From: an uncultured Coriobacteriales bacterium
GTDB taxonomy: Bacteria; Actinomycetota; Coriobacteriia; Coriobacteriales; UMGS124
Reading direction: 5' to 3'
Length of the DNA stretch: 14,127 nucleotides
NCBI GenBank assembly: GCA_903789505.1
Contig: CAIFEU010000006.1
Location: 22,570-36,696 of the forward strand
The notes under the pieces are model-generated. The model was given only the letters and a program-made list of their open reading frames with translations, made no database searches and was not told the origin of the DNA. Made by a program: the position numbers and the translations under genes. How positions within the stretch are numbered: the stretch's first letter is position 1; every line of letters begins with the position of its first letter. Shown here in pieces: positions 5,591-13,198 of the stretch.

Positions 5591-8500
5591 GTGTCACAGC
5601 CCAACCGCAGCTCAAACACAACAAGGCGCTCGGGCACCGGCTCAACCAAGTCCACCAGGAAGCCGGCGCAGGCTCGTGCGGGCTCTTCGGGTGCGGGCAA
5701 GTCCTCGGCCAGGGCCACCAAGACGACGAAGGCTCCGTCGGCCTCCGCCGCGGGGAAGGCGCAGCCCAACCGACGCACTGCGGCGGGCAGGGCCGCGACC
5801 ACGCGCGCCGCCTCCGCGACGAGGCGCGCGGTGGAGGTGCGCGAGCCCGAGCAGGGGCGCGGCTACACCTACGCCCCAGGCGGCGCCGACCTTGACGGTC
5901 GCACGCGTCACGACATCGCCGGCGTCGTCATCGGGGTCGTGGGGGTTGCGCTGCTCATCGCCGTGCTCACCCCGACGACCGGCGTCCTGACGCGCGGCGT
6001 GTCGGATGCCCTGCACGCGCTGCTCGGGCTTGGGGCGTTCATCGTCCCGCTCGCCATGATCGTGTGGGCCATAACGTTCTTCATCCCCACGCAGCGCGTG
6101 CTCCCGGGGCGCGTCGCCCTTGGGCTGGGGCTCCTCGCGCTCTCCGTGATCTCCATACTCGGCATCACGACCCCGGGCGCCGCCTCCGACCCGTCGCTTC
6201 TGTTCAACTCCTACGTCCTGGCGGACCGTGGGGGCTACGTGGGCAACGGCGTCGGCTGGCTCCTGCTCGGCCTCATGGGCCAGGCCGTGGGCATCGTACT
6301 GCTCGTCGGCGTTGCGGTTGCCGGGCTCGTCGTGATCGGCTTCTCGTTCTCCGATGCGCTGCTCTCCCTGCGCCTTCGCCTGCGCGAGCGCAGGGAGATG
6401 GCGCGTCGCGAGCAGCGGGAGAGGGCTGCGCAGCTCTCGCGCGCCCAGCAGCAGGCATGGCTCGAGATGCAGCGCGAGGATGACGAAGAGGCTCGCGACG
6501 GCTACGCCCCGACGGCGCTGTTCGACCCCGACCGGCCGCTGAGCACGTCCGCGGACCCCATGGGGGCGCGTTCGGGCGTCGAGCCGGGTCGTGCGGCCTC
6601 CGCGCGCAACCGCACGTTCGGGTGCGGGACGCGCCCCATGGGCATGGACGAGGAATATCGGCCCGTGCGCGAGCGCTCCAGCGCCTCGCAGGGCTTCGCC
6701 CGCGAGGTGGGGGACGCCTCCTTCGCGGCTGGTCCTGACGTCTGGGACGAATCCCCACTCGACACGCATGGGTACGCCGGCGTCGACTACCTTCCGGGCC
6801 GTGGCGTGTCGCCCGATGGACCCGACGACGTCGAGGGGCGGCCCTCCCTCGGCCTCTCTCGGGGCATCGGCGCCGACGAGGGGCTCTCGGGTTCGCGCGG
6901 GCAGTCTTCTGCCGACCTGACGACCTTCATCTCGCCGGCATCCTACGAGGTCGGTGACGTCGACCCCCTCGACGCCGAGCTGGAACGGGCGGGAATCAGC
7001 CCCGACCTGTCCGCCGACGGGGCAGTCGGCCTTCGACACCAGGGGATTGACGCCCCCTTTGACGGCGTCGCCGCGCAGGGGCACGCGTCACTGCGCGAAC
7101 GCGTCCGTTCTAAGCAGCGGGAGCAGTCCGCGTCGCGCAACTGGTGGGACGGGTCCGAGCAGTCGGAGGAGCCCGAGGGGGACCGCGACCTCACGATACC
7201 CGAGGTCCCCGGCCTGGCGGTCCCCGGCGTGATAGAGGGGATGCCCATGCCCGGCGTCTTCGACGAAGCGGTCGCGTCTCGCGGCTCCGTCGATGACAAG
7301 GGTATTGGCGCGCAAGGGGTCTCCGACTCCGCCGCGACCGCGGGCACCATGCCTGGCGTGTCCCAGGCGAGCGAGCCTGTCCTGATTACGCCCGCGGTCG
7401 AGCCCGCGGTCCAAACGCCTGCCCCTGCGGGAGGGTCCGATGCCGCCGCCGAGCCAACCGACGAGGGGCGCACGGAAGACGGGGAGACGGGCGTCGCCGC
7501 AAAGGCGGCACCCTCTCGTCCCACGTCGCATGCCTCTGGCCTCACCTCATCTCCCGCCGCGCACGAGCCACTGCCCTGGGAGGATCCCGACGCTACGGTC
7601 GGCGCCCCATCCGGAGCCGCCCCCGCCGTCGCGGCGGCAGGGGCGAGCCTTGCGGCGAGCGCTGCCGGCTCCGCGGCAGATGCGGCGCGCGACGCGACGA
7701 ACCCACCCGAGGCGTACCGCCGCCCCAGCCCTCGCAACCTGCACCACAACCCCGGCGGACTCAAGAAGACGCCGGAGGAGGAGGCCGAGATCAGGGACAT
7801 GGCGGACCAGCTCGCGCGGACCTTGTCCGAGTTCAAGGTCCCGGCACAGGTCGTCGGCTGGGTCGAGGGTCCCACCTGCACCACCTACGAGGTACAGCCC
7901 GGTGAGGGCGTGCGCGTCAACAAGTTCACCTCGCTCGAGGAGGACATCTCGCGCTCGCTCGCGCGCGAGAGCGTGCGCATCTACTCGCCCGTCCACGGAA
8001 CGCCCTACATCGGAATCGAGGTGCCCAACACCACCCGCCAGTCGGTGTTCTTCGGAGACGTGATCCCCGGCGTGAAGGGCGGGCCCCTCGACGTGGCGGT
8101 CGGCCTGGACGCCGAGGGCAAGCCCATCAACGTCGACCTCGCCTCGCTGCCTCACCTGCTGATCGCGGGCACGACCGGCTCGGGAAAGTCGGTGATGGTC
8201 AACTCGATCATCTGCTCCATGCTCATGCGCGACACCCCCGATGACGTTCGCATGATCATGGTCGACCCGAAGCAGGTGGAGCTGACCGGATACAACGGGA
8301 TTCCCCACCTGATCATGCCCGTCGTCTCAGACCCGCGCCAGGCGGCGTCGGCGCTGCAGTGGGGCGTCACCGAGATGGACCGCCGCTACCGCGTGTTCTC
8401 GACGCTCGGCGTTCGCAACATCAGCACCTACAACGCAGCAATCGCCGAGCAGGTCGCGGGTGGGCGCGAGTTCCCGCTCAAGCACCTTCCCTACGTCGTG

Positions 8501-9220
8501 ATCATCATCGACGAGCTGACCGACCTGATGATGGTGGCGAAGAAGGACGTCGAGGCATCGATCGTCCGGATCGCCCAGCTCGGCCGTGCCGCGGGCATCC
8601 ACCTGGTGCTCGCGACGCAGCGTCCCTCCGCCGACGTCGTCACGGGCCTGATCAAGGCGAACGTCGGCAACCGCATGGGCCTGAAGGTCGCCACGGGCGT
8701 CGACTCCAAGGTCGTCCTGGACCAGACCGGCGCCGAGAAGCTGCTCGGCCGTGGTGACATGCTGTTCCTTCAGACCAAGTGGGGGGACAAGCCGCGACGC
8801 ATACAGGGGTGCTTCCTGTCCGACCCCGAGATCGCCGACATCGTAGACCAGCTGCGCGCCCAGAACATCCAGAGCACCGACTGCGGGATGACCCCGATAG
8901 GAAGCTCCACGCAGCTCTCGCTCGACGGGCAGCTCGGTGCCGCCGAGGGGCACTCCGGCGGGGAGTCCAGCGCCAACGACGACGACCCCCTTGCGTACAA
9001 GGCCGCACGGCTGGTGGTGGAAAACCAGCTGGGGTCCACGTCCATGATTCAAAGGCGTCTCAAACTGGGTTATGCTCGTGCCGGTCGCGTCATGGACATG
9101 CTGGAGGAGATGGGCATCGTCGGCCCTGCGCGCGGTGGAAAGACCCGCGAGGTCCTCGTGCACGACATGGACGAGCTCGCGACCATCTTCGGCTCTGAAT
9201 TCCCTGAGGAGGAAGGCTGA
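5591..9220 (+). CDS. ftsK: DNA translocase FtsK/SpoIIIE family
   Basis: FtsK is a septum-located hexameric ATPase that pumps chromosomal DNA and clears the terminus during division. The 1209-residue product starts at GTG 5591. A basic Ser/Thr/Ala-rich tail (1-about 105) precedes about four membrane segments (roughly 108-128, 142-165, 173-193, 221-252), then a basic amphipathic stretch and a long low-complexity linker (about 255-715) with PG[VL] repeats (541, 546, 555, 589) and an Ala-rich end. The motor begins near 'NPGGLKKTPEEE'. It has an alpha domain (about 735-850), Walker A GTTGSGKS (860-867, K866), Walker B IIIDEL (D974, E975), LATQRPSADVVTGLIKAN, and a winged-helix gamma domain (about 1135-1199, 'ENQLGSTSMIQRRLKLGYARAGRVMDMLEE') that in this family reads polar DNA motifs. 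Its TGA overlaps the next ATG. Identification is firm. Confidence 0.96.
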   Translation: MSQPNRSSNTTRRSGTGSTKSTRKPAQARAGSSGAGKSSARATKTTKAPSASAAGKAQPNRRTAAGRAATTRAASATRRAVEVREPEQGRGYTYAPGGADLDGRTRHDIAGVVIGVVGVALLIAVLTPTTGVLTRGVSDALHALLGLGAFIVPLAMIVWAITFFIPTQRVLPGRVALGLGLLALSVISILGITTPGAASDPSLLFNSYVLADRGGYVGNGVGWLLLGLMGQAVGIVLLVGVAVAGLVVIGFSFSDALLSLRLRLRERREMARREQRERAAQLSRAQQQAWLEMQREDDEEARDGYAPTALFDPDRPLSTSADPMGARSGVEPGRAASARNRTFGCGTRPMGMDEEYRPVRERSSASQGFAREVGDASFAAGPDVWDESPLDTHGYAGVDYLPGRGVSPDGPDDVEGRPSLGLSRGIGADEGLSGSRGQSSADLTTFISPASYEVGDVDPLDAELERAGISPDLSADGAVGLRHQGIDAPFDGVAAQGHASLRERVRSKQREQSASRNWWDGSEQSEEPEGDRDLTIPEVPGLAVPGVIEGMPMPGVFDEAVASRGSVDDKGIGAQGVSDSAATAGTMPGVSQASEPVLITPAVEPAVQTPAPAGGSDAAAEPTDEGRTEDGETGVAAKAAPSRPTSHASGLTSSPAAHEPLPWEDPDATVGAPSGAAPAVAAAGASLAASAAGSAADAARDATNPPEAYRRPSPRNLHHNPGGLKKTPEEEAEIRDMADQLARTLSEFKVPAQVVGWVEGPTCTTYEVQPGEGVRVNKFTSLEEDISRSLARESVRIYSPVHGTPYIGIEVPNTTRQSVFFGDVIPGVKGGPLDVAVGLDAEGKPINVDLASLPHLLIAGTTGSGKSVMVNSIICSMLMRDTPDDVRMIMVDPKQVELTGYNGIPHLIMPVVSDPRQAASALQWGVTEMDRRYRVFSTLGVRNISTYNAAIAEQVAGGREFPLKHLPYVVIIIDELTDLMMVAKKDVEASIVRIAQLGRAAGIHLVLATQRPSADVVTGLIKANVGNRMGLKVATGVDSKVVLDQTGAEKLLGRGDMLFLQTKWGDKPRRIQGCFLSDPEIADIVDQLRAQNIQSTDCGMTPIGSSTQLSLDGQLGAAEGHSGGESSANDDDPLAYKAARLVVENQLGSTSMIQRRLKLGYARAGRVMDMLEEMGIVGPARGGKTREVLVHDMDELATIFGSEFPEEEG

Positions 9221-11085
9221 TGCCTGATCGTCAGCTGATCGGAGACATCCTTTCCGCGCGTCGCAAGGACCTCGGCCTCTCCATCGACCGCGTCGTGGCA
9301 GGCACCAAGCTGCAACGCCGCATCATCGAGGCGTTCGAAAGCAGCGACTTCGACGCAATGCCGGCCAAGGGCTATGCCAAGGCGACCCTTGCCTCCTACG
9401 CTCGCTACCTGGGGCTCGACGCCAACGAGATCATCCACATATACGAAGAGCAGCTCTACGACTACGAGCGCGAGCTCGCGAGGTCCTCGCGTTCCCGCGA
9501 CTCCGGCGGGGATGCGGGCTATGCGCGCGAGGGCGGAAGGTCCCGTGCGCGAGGGGCCTCCTATGAACGCGCCCCGGAGCGTGCCGGCCGAAGCCAGCGC
9601 GAGTTCGGCGAGCGAGGGTCGTACCCCGCGCGGCGCGGCTACGCGTCCCAGACGAGCCGCGGGCTGTACGCAGACGATGACCGCGAGCCGTCCTCATCTT
9701 CCTATCGCAGGTCGGGGAGTTCCGGATCGGCTCGGCGGACCTATAACGCCTCCTCGTATGACCGCGACGGTCGCGACGACCGTCGAGGTGCGTCCTCTCG
9801 TGGCGACTATGGCAGACCCGCCTCTCAGGGCTCTCGTCGATCGGGCACCTACGAGCCCGACGCTTCCTACGGCTCTCGCGGGGGTCAGGCGGCGGGCGGG
9901 ACGTATGGCGCCCGGCCCACCTCCGGCAGACGTCGCGTCACCTCGGATGCCGGTCGCACCTATTCCGACCTGCGCGAACGGGACATGCGCGGCTTCGAGG
10001 ACGACCGCCGGTCGCCGCGCAACGACTGGGAATCCCGCGAGGAGGGCCACGCCCGGTCGCGTGGAGGCTCAGCCGGGGCAGCGCGCGGATACGAGCCCGA
10101 CGAGCGTGGTCTCGATGGCCGAGGCGGTCGCGTCCGGCGTCAGGGCTACGAGGACGACCGTAGGCGGGACCTCTCGTCACGCAGGGCCTCGGGGGCGGCT
10201 CGCGGTGACGCGCGGGCTCGCAGAGCGGACAACGTCATACCCTTCGACGACGGCTACGTGGGCGGCTCGGGCGGTGACGCCAGCTCCTATGGCCTGCCGA
10301 GCAACCGCGGTCACTCGACCGAGCGCGTGCGTCGCGCCGACGTTCGCTCGCGCACGCTCGACGGCATCAACGGTGTTATCGTCGGGCTGCAGTCGTTCTT
10401 CCGTGACAACCGGCTCGCCGGAATCGTGACCGCTGCCGTCATCCTGCTGCTCGTGGTCGTCATCCTCGTCTTCAGTATCTCCTCGTGCGTGCGCTCTTCC
10501 TCGAGCTCGCAGACAACGACGATTCCCGTCGTGACGGTCGGCTCCTCTTCGGCCGGTGACGCCTCGGCGAGCTCGACGGGATCCTCGTCCGCGGACGCGA
10601 CCGCCGCGTCCTCCGCCTCTTCCGATGCCGCCTCGACCGTCGCGACCGCGAGCGCCCCTGCTGCGACGGAGGCGACCGTCGCCGATGTGCAGCCCAGCAT
10701 CGACCTATCTGCGCTCCCTGCGGACTCCGTGCTGTCCTTCACGGTGAGCGCCGACGCCACCGTGACCCCCTGGATCGAGATCACGGTCGACGGCGTCGCG
10801 ACGTATGCCGCCCAGGCAGTCGCGGGCGAGGTCGAGTCGTTCACGGTCACGCAGTCCGCGTCGATGCGGCTCTCCAATCCCGACCTGGTCACCATCACGG
10901 TCAACGACGTCGTCGTGGAGCCCACCGTGGACGAGACGGGGATGGCGTCGGTCTCCCTTGCCGTTGCCGCCGACCAGCTGCCGCAGGCGCAGGCAGACGC
11001 GACGGGTGGCGCCGCTGACGAGGCGGTGGTCCCGACGGATCAGACGGACGTGGTTGCCGAGGCGGCACCCGAGACGGCACAGTAG
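9220..11085 (+). CDS. RodZ-like membrane protein with N-terminal helix-turn-helix and Arg/Gly/Tyr-rich cytoplasmic region
   Basis: The 621-residue product starts at ATG 9220, sharing one base with the ftsK stop (TGATG); GAGGAGG (9206-9212) lies 7 bases upstream, so translation is coupled. Residues 1-85 form a RodZ-type helix-turn-helix: 'LIGDILSARRKDLGLSIDRV', 'RRIIEAFESSDFDAMPAKGYAKATLASYARYLGLD', then an acidic 'YEEQLYDYERE' helix. In RodZ this domain contacts MreB and links the cytoskeleton to wall synthesis. Residues about 87-340 are low-complexity (Arg, Gly, Ser, Asp, Tyr) with no lysine. One membrane helix follows (about 399-422), then a Ser/Ala/Thr spacer and an outer beta-rich domain (about 488-585, 'VLSFTVSADATVTPWIEITVDG') resembling the RodZ C-terminal domain (DUF4115-like). 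The architecture supports a RodZ/YmfM-like morphogenesis protein, but MreB was not seen in the window and the gene name is left open. Confidence 0.8.
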   Translation: MPDRQLIGDILSARRKDLGLSIDRVVAGTKLQRRIIEAFESSDFDAMPAKGYAKATLASYARYLGLDANEIIHIYEEQLYDYERELARSSRSRDSGGDAGYAREGGRSRARGASYERAPERAGRSQREFGERGSYPARRGYASQTSRGLYADDDREPSSSSYRRSGSSGSARRTYNASSYDRDGRDDRRGASSRGDYGRPASQGSRRSGTYEPDASYGSRGGQAAGGTYGARPTSGRRRVTSDAGRTYSDLRERDMRGFEDDRRSPRNDWESREEGHARSRGGSAGAARGYEPDERGLDGRGGRVRRQGYEDDRRRDLSSRRASGAARGDARARRADNVIPFDDGYVGGSGGDASSYGLPSNRGHSTERVRRADVRSRTLDGINGVIVGLQSFFRDNRLAGIVTAAVILLLVVVILVFSISSCVRSSSSSQTTTIPVVTVGSSSAGDASASSTGSSSADATAASSASSDAASTVATASAPAATEATVADVQPSIDLSALPADSVLSFTVSADATVTPWIEITVDGVATYAAQAVAGEVESFTVTQSASMRLSNPDLVTITVNDVVVEPTVDETGMASVSLAVAADQLPQAQADATGGAADEAVVPTDQTDVVAEAAPETAQ

Positions 11086-11130
11086 GGCATCGCGCCTACG
11101 TGCCGACCGCCCGGCTTTCTATCGGCTTAT

Positions 11131-11165
11131 GGTCACGCCCGCGTCTCCGCGTCGCAGGCGTGACC
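11131..11165 (+). promoter_or_regulatory. Leader stem-loop 1 of yajQ
   Basis: GGTCACGCC (11131-11139) and GGCGTGACC (11157-11165) are perfect 9-bp arms; within the 17-base loop GCG/CGC can pair as well. It starts 9 bases after TTCTAT (11117-11122), a weak -10-like hexamer, and 46 bases after the rodZ-like stop. No T-run follows, which argues against a simple terminator; a 5' leader hairpin or an operator are the alternatives. Confidence 0.5.
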
Positions 11166-11173
11166 GCGCGATT

Positions 11174-11196
11174 CCCGCGCGACTCTCATGCGCGGG
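11174..11196 (+). promoter_or_regulatory. Leader stem-loop 2 of yajQ, next to the ribosome binding site
   Basis: CCCGCGC (11174-11180) and GCGCGGG (11190-11196) pair perfectly around a 9-base loop. The 3' arm runs into the purine-rich stretch GGGGGATGGGA (11194-11204) that serves as ribosome binding site for ATG 11213, so folding could limit access to it. This would allow translational control, but no ligand or regulator is evident. Confidence 0.45.
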
Positions 11197-11212
11197 GGAT
11201 GGGACATGCATC

Positions 11213-11710
11213 ATGGCGAAGGAATCGAGCTTCGACATCGTTTCGCAGACCGACCTGCAGGAGGTCGACAACGCCGTGCAGCAGGCAGCAAAGGAGCTGA
11301 CGCAGCGCTATGACCTCAAGGGGACGGGCGCCAGCATCAGCTTGGACAAGCCCACGCGAACGATCACGATCGCGGCTCCCTCGGAGTTCGTCGCCTCTCA
11401 GGTGTCTGACGTCCTGAGTACGCGACTGGTCCGCCGCAAGGTCGAGCTCAACGCCATAAGCTGGTCCGACGTCATCCCCGCGAGCGGGGGCACCGTCCGA
11501 CAGAGCGGGACCGTCGTGGACGGCATCGACCAGGATGTGGCGAAGCGCATCGCCAAGGACGTGCGCGACACCAAGGCGAAGGTCAAAGTCACGGTCGAGG
11601 GGGACAAGCTTCGCGTCGCCTCGGCGAGCAAGGACGCACTGCAGCAGGTCATAGCGTTCCTGCGCCAGCAGGATTACGGCCAGCCGCTGCAGTTCATCAA
11701 CTATCGCTAG
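11213..11710 (+). CDS. yajQ: YajQ family nucleotide-binding protein (UPF0234)
   Basis: The 165-residue product has the usual length of the YajQ family. It shows the family hallmarks MAKESSFDIVSQ at the N-terminus, 'AKELTQRYDLKGTGASI' (26-42), 'RLVRRKVELNAI' (71-82), 'KRIAKDVRDTKAKVKVTVEGDKLRVASASKDALQQVI' and a C-terminal 'LRQQDYGQPLQFINYR'. The fold is two RNA-binding-like alpha/beta domains. Members bind nucleotides or RNA, and some (Xanthomonas) are reported to bind cyclic di-GMP and partner with a transcription factor; that role is not shown for this one. ATG 11213 is chosen because the conserved N-terminus begins there, and GGGA (11201-11204) lies 8 bases upstream. Two upstream ATGs (11199, 11206) are out of frame. 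It sits in its own unit behind two hairpins. Confidence 0.93.
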   Translation: MAKESSFDIVSQTDLQEVDNAVQQAAKELTQRYDLKGTGASISLDKPTRTITIAAPSEFVASQVSDVLSTRLVRRKVELNAISWSDVIPASGGTVRQSGTVVDGIDQDVAKRIAKDVRDTKAKVKVTVEGDKLRVASASKDALQQVIAFLRQQDYGQPLQFINYR

Positions 11711-11721
11711 CACAATCAGCG

Positions 11722-11748
11722 GGCGTCCCCTGCCCTTCGCGGGACGCC
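11722..11748 (+). promoter_or_regulatory. Stem-loop between yajQ and rimO
   Basis: GGCGTCCC (11722-11729) and GGGACGCC (11741-11748) form a perfect 8-bp stem with an 11-base loop, 11 bases after the yajQ stop and 52 bases before the rimO ATG. It is followed by CTCCACCCC rather than a T-run, so it is not a standard terminator. CACAAT (11711-11716) just before it is weakly -10-like. It may be a 3' stabiliser for yajQ or a leader hairpin for rimO. Confidence 0.45.
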
Positions 11749-11800
11749 TCCACCCCGGGGCTCCCGCCTCGGAACCGACACACAGAAAGGCCACCGCGTC

Positions 11801-13198
11801 ATGCCAACGTCCCAAGCTCCGTGCGCTCTCGTCAAGAACGTGCATATCGTCACGCTGGGCTGCGCCAAGAACGAGGTCGACTCCGACAGGATGCGCGCGC
11901 TCATCGAGGCAAGCCCCGCGTTCAATATCGTCGACGACGCCCAGGAGGCGGACGCAATCATCGTCAACACCTGCTCGTTTCTCGTGGCAGCCGTCCAGGA
12001 GGGAATCGACCTGACGCTCGAGATGGTGGGGCTCAAGCTCGACGACGGCGCCGACGTCCCGGTCATCATGAGCGGCTGCATCCCGTCTCGCTACGGCGAG
12101 CAGCTGGTCAAGGAGATGCCCGAGGTGACGGCGTTCGTCCCCGTCGACCAGGAGGACTCCATCGTCGACGTCCTCGCTCGCGTCACGGGAATCACCTCGC
12201 TCGACGCGTTCGGGGCCCCCTCCCCGAGCGTCCTGCGCACGGTTCGCTCGGCCGCCGCCTACGTCAAGATCAGCGACGGCTGCGACCGCTTCTGCTCGTT
12301 CTGCGCGATACCGTTCATTCGCGGCCGATACTACTCGCGCCCCGCCGATGTCATCCTCGACGAGGTACGATCCCTGGTGGCAGGGGGCGTGCGCGAGATC
12401 GTCCTCATCGGTCAGGACACCGGCATCTGGGGCAGTGACCTCGAGCAGGGCGTCGACCTGGCCTGGCTTCTGCGCCAGGTGGCGGCCGTCGTCGAACCGG
12501 TGCACGGCTGGGTACGCGTGCTGTACCTGCAGCCAGAGGGGATGACCGACGACCTGATCGCGACGATTCGCGACGTCGACCAGGTGGTCCCTTACATCGA
12601 CCTGCCGCTCCAGCACTGCGACGCCGACGTTCTGCGGCGCATGAACCGCACGGGCGACTCCGCCCAGTTTGCCCAGCTCATCGACCGCCTGCGTCGCGAG
12701 ATTCCCGGCATGACGATTCGCACGACCGCCATGGCGGGCTTCCCAGGGGAGACCGACGACGAGTTCGAGGAGCTCTGCTCGTTCCTCGAGCGCGTCGGCT
12801 TCGATTACACGTCGGTGTTCTCGTATTCCCAGGAGGAAGGCACCGCGGCGGGGGAGATGCCCGACCAGGTCGACGAAGACCTGAAGCTCGAGCGCACCCA
12901 GCGCCTCCACGACATCGCCGACGCCTACGGCTTCGCCTCCGCCGCCCGTCGCGTGGGCAAGACATACCGCGTCCTCATCGACGGCTCGGAGTCCGATGAC
13001 GAGGGGAATCGCGAGCTCATCGGCAGGGCCGCCTTCCAGGCGCCCGATTCCGACGGCGTCATCCATCTCGGCCAGGTCGAGGGTACCGTCGGCGAGTTCG
13101 TGGACGTCCGAATCGATGAGGCGGTGTGCTACGAGCTGTTCGGCACCATCGTCTCTCGCGAACCCCTCACCGGGAATCTTGAGGAGGCTGACGCGTAA
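11801..13198 (+). CDS. rimO: Ribosomal protein S12 methylthiotransferase
   Basis: RimO is a radical-SAM enzyme with two [4Fe-4S] clusters that adds a methylthio group to a conserved aspartate of ribosomal protein uS12. The 465-residue product has the three family domains: an N-terminal MTTase domain with cluster cysteines C21 (LGCAKNEVDSD), C58 (NTCSF) and C93 (SGC); the radical-SAM core with C161-x3-C165-x2-C168 in SDGCDRFCSFCAIPFIRGRYYSR; and a C-terminal TRAM domain (about 384-450). The 'LGCAKNEVDSDRM' and 'DLPLQHCDADVLRRMNR' segments favour RimO over the tRNA enzyme MiaB. AGAAAGG (11784-11790) lies 10 bases before ATG 11801. The stop codon directly abuts the GTG of the next gene. Identification is firm for the family and good for the RimO subgroup. 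Confidence 0.93.
   Translation: MPTSQAPCALVKNVHIVTLGCAKNEVDSDRMRALIEASPAFNIVDDAQEADAIIVNTCSFLVAAVQEGIDLTLEMVGLKLDDGADVPVIMSGCIPSRYGEQLVKEMPEVTAFVPVDQEDSIVDVLARVTGITSLDAFGAPSPSVLRTVRSAAAYVKISDGCDRFCSFCAIPFIRGRYYSRPADVILDEVRSLVAGGVREIVLIGQDTGIWGSDLEQGVDLAWLLRQVAAVVEPVHGWVRVLYLQPEGMTDDLIATIRDVDQVVPYIDLPLQHCDADVLRRMNRTGDSAQFAQLIDRLRREIPGMTIRTTAMAGFPGETDDEFEELCSFLERVGFDYTSVFSYSQEEGTAAGEMPDQVDEDLKLERTQRLHDIADAYGFASAARRVGKTYRVLIDGSESDDEGNRELIGRAAFQAPDSDGVIHLGQVEGTVGEFVDVRIDEAVCYELFGTIVSREPLTGNLEEADA
13183..13187 (+). promoter_or_regulatory. Ribosome binding site of pgsA-cinA inside the end of rimO
   Basis: GGAGG (13183-13187, within GAGGAGG) overlaps the last rimO codons and lies 11 bases before GTG 13199, which starts immediately after the rimO TAA. 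This supports the GTG start and translational coupling to rimO. Confidence 0.6.

Noticed and set aside
3759..5645. Long minus-strand open frame (about 628 codons) opposite rnj
   Set aside because: It lies entirely opposite a firmly identified RNase J, has a composition typical of reverse-strand GC-rich shadows (His/Val/Asp/Arg) and no recognisable motif.
5642..7084. Minus-strand open frame (about 480 codons) opposite the ftsK N-terminal part
   Set aside because: It is opposite the membrane and linker region of ftsK, low-complexity, and has no motif.
9374..10429. Second + strand open frame inside the rodZ-like gene
   Set aside because: It is a +1-shifted reading of the low-complexity region, rich in Pro/Ala/Thr/Arg, with no ribosome binding site; the main frame has clear domains at both ends.
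11722..11748. Intrinsic terminator after yajQ
   Set aside because: The stem is good but no T-run follows; kept only as a stem-loop of unknown role.
11186..13066. Long minus-strand open frame (about 626 codons) opposite yajQ and rimO
   Set aside because: It spans two confirmed genes and their gap, with no domain recognisable; the high GC makes stops rare in this frame.
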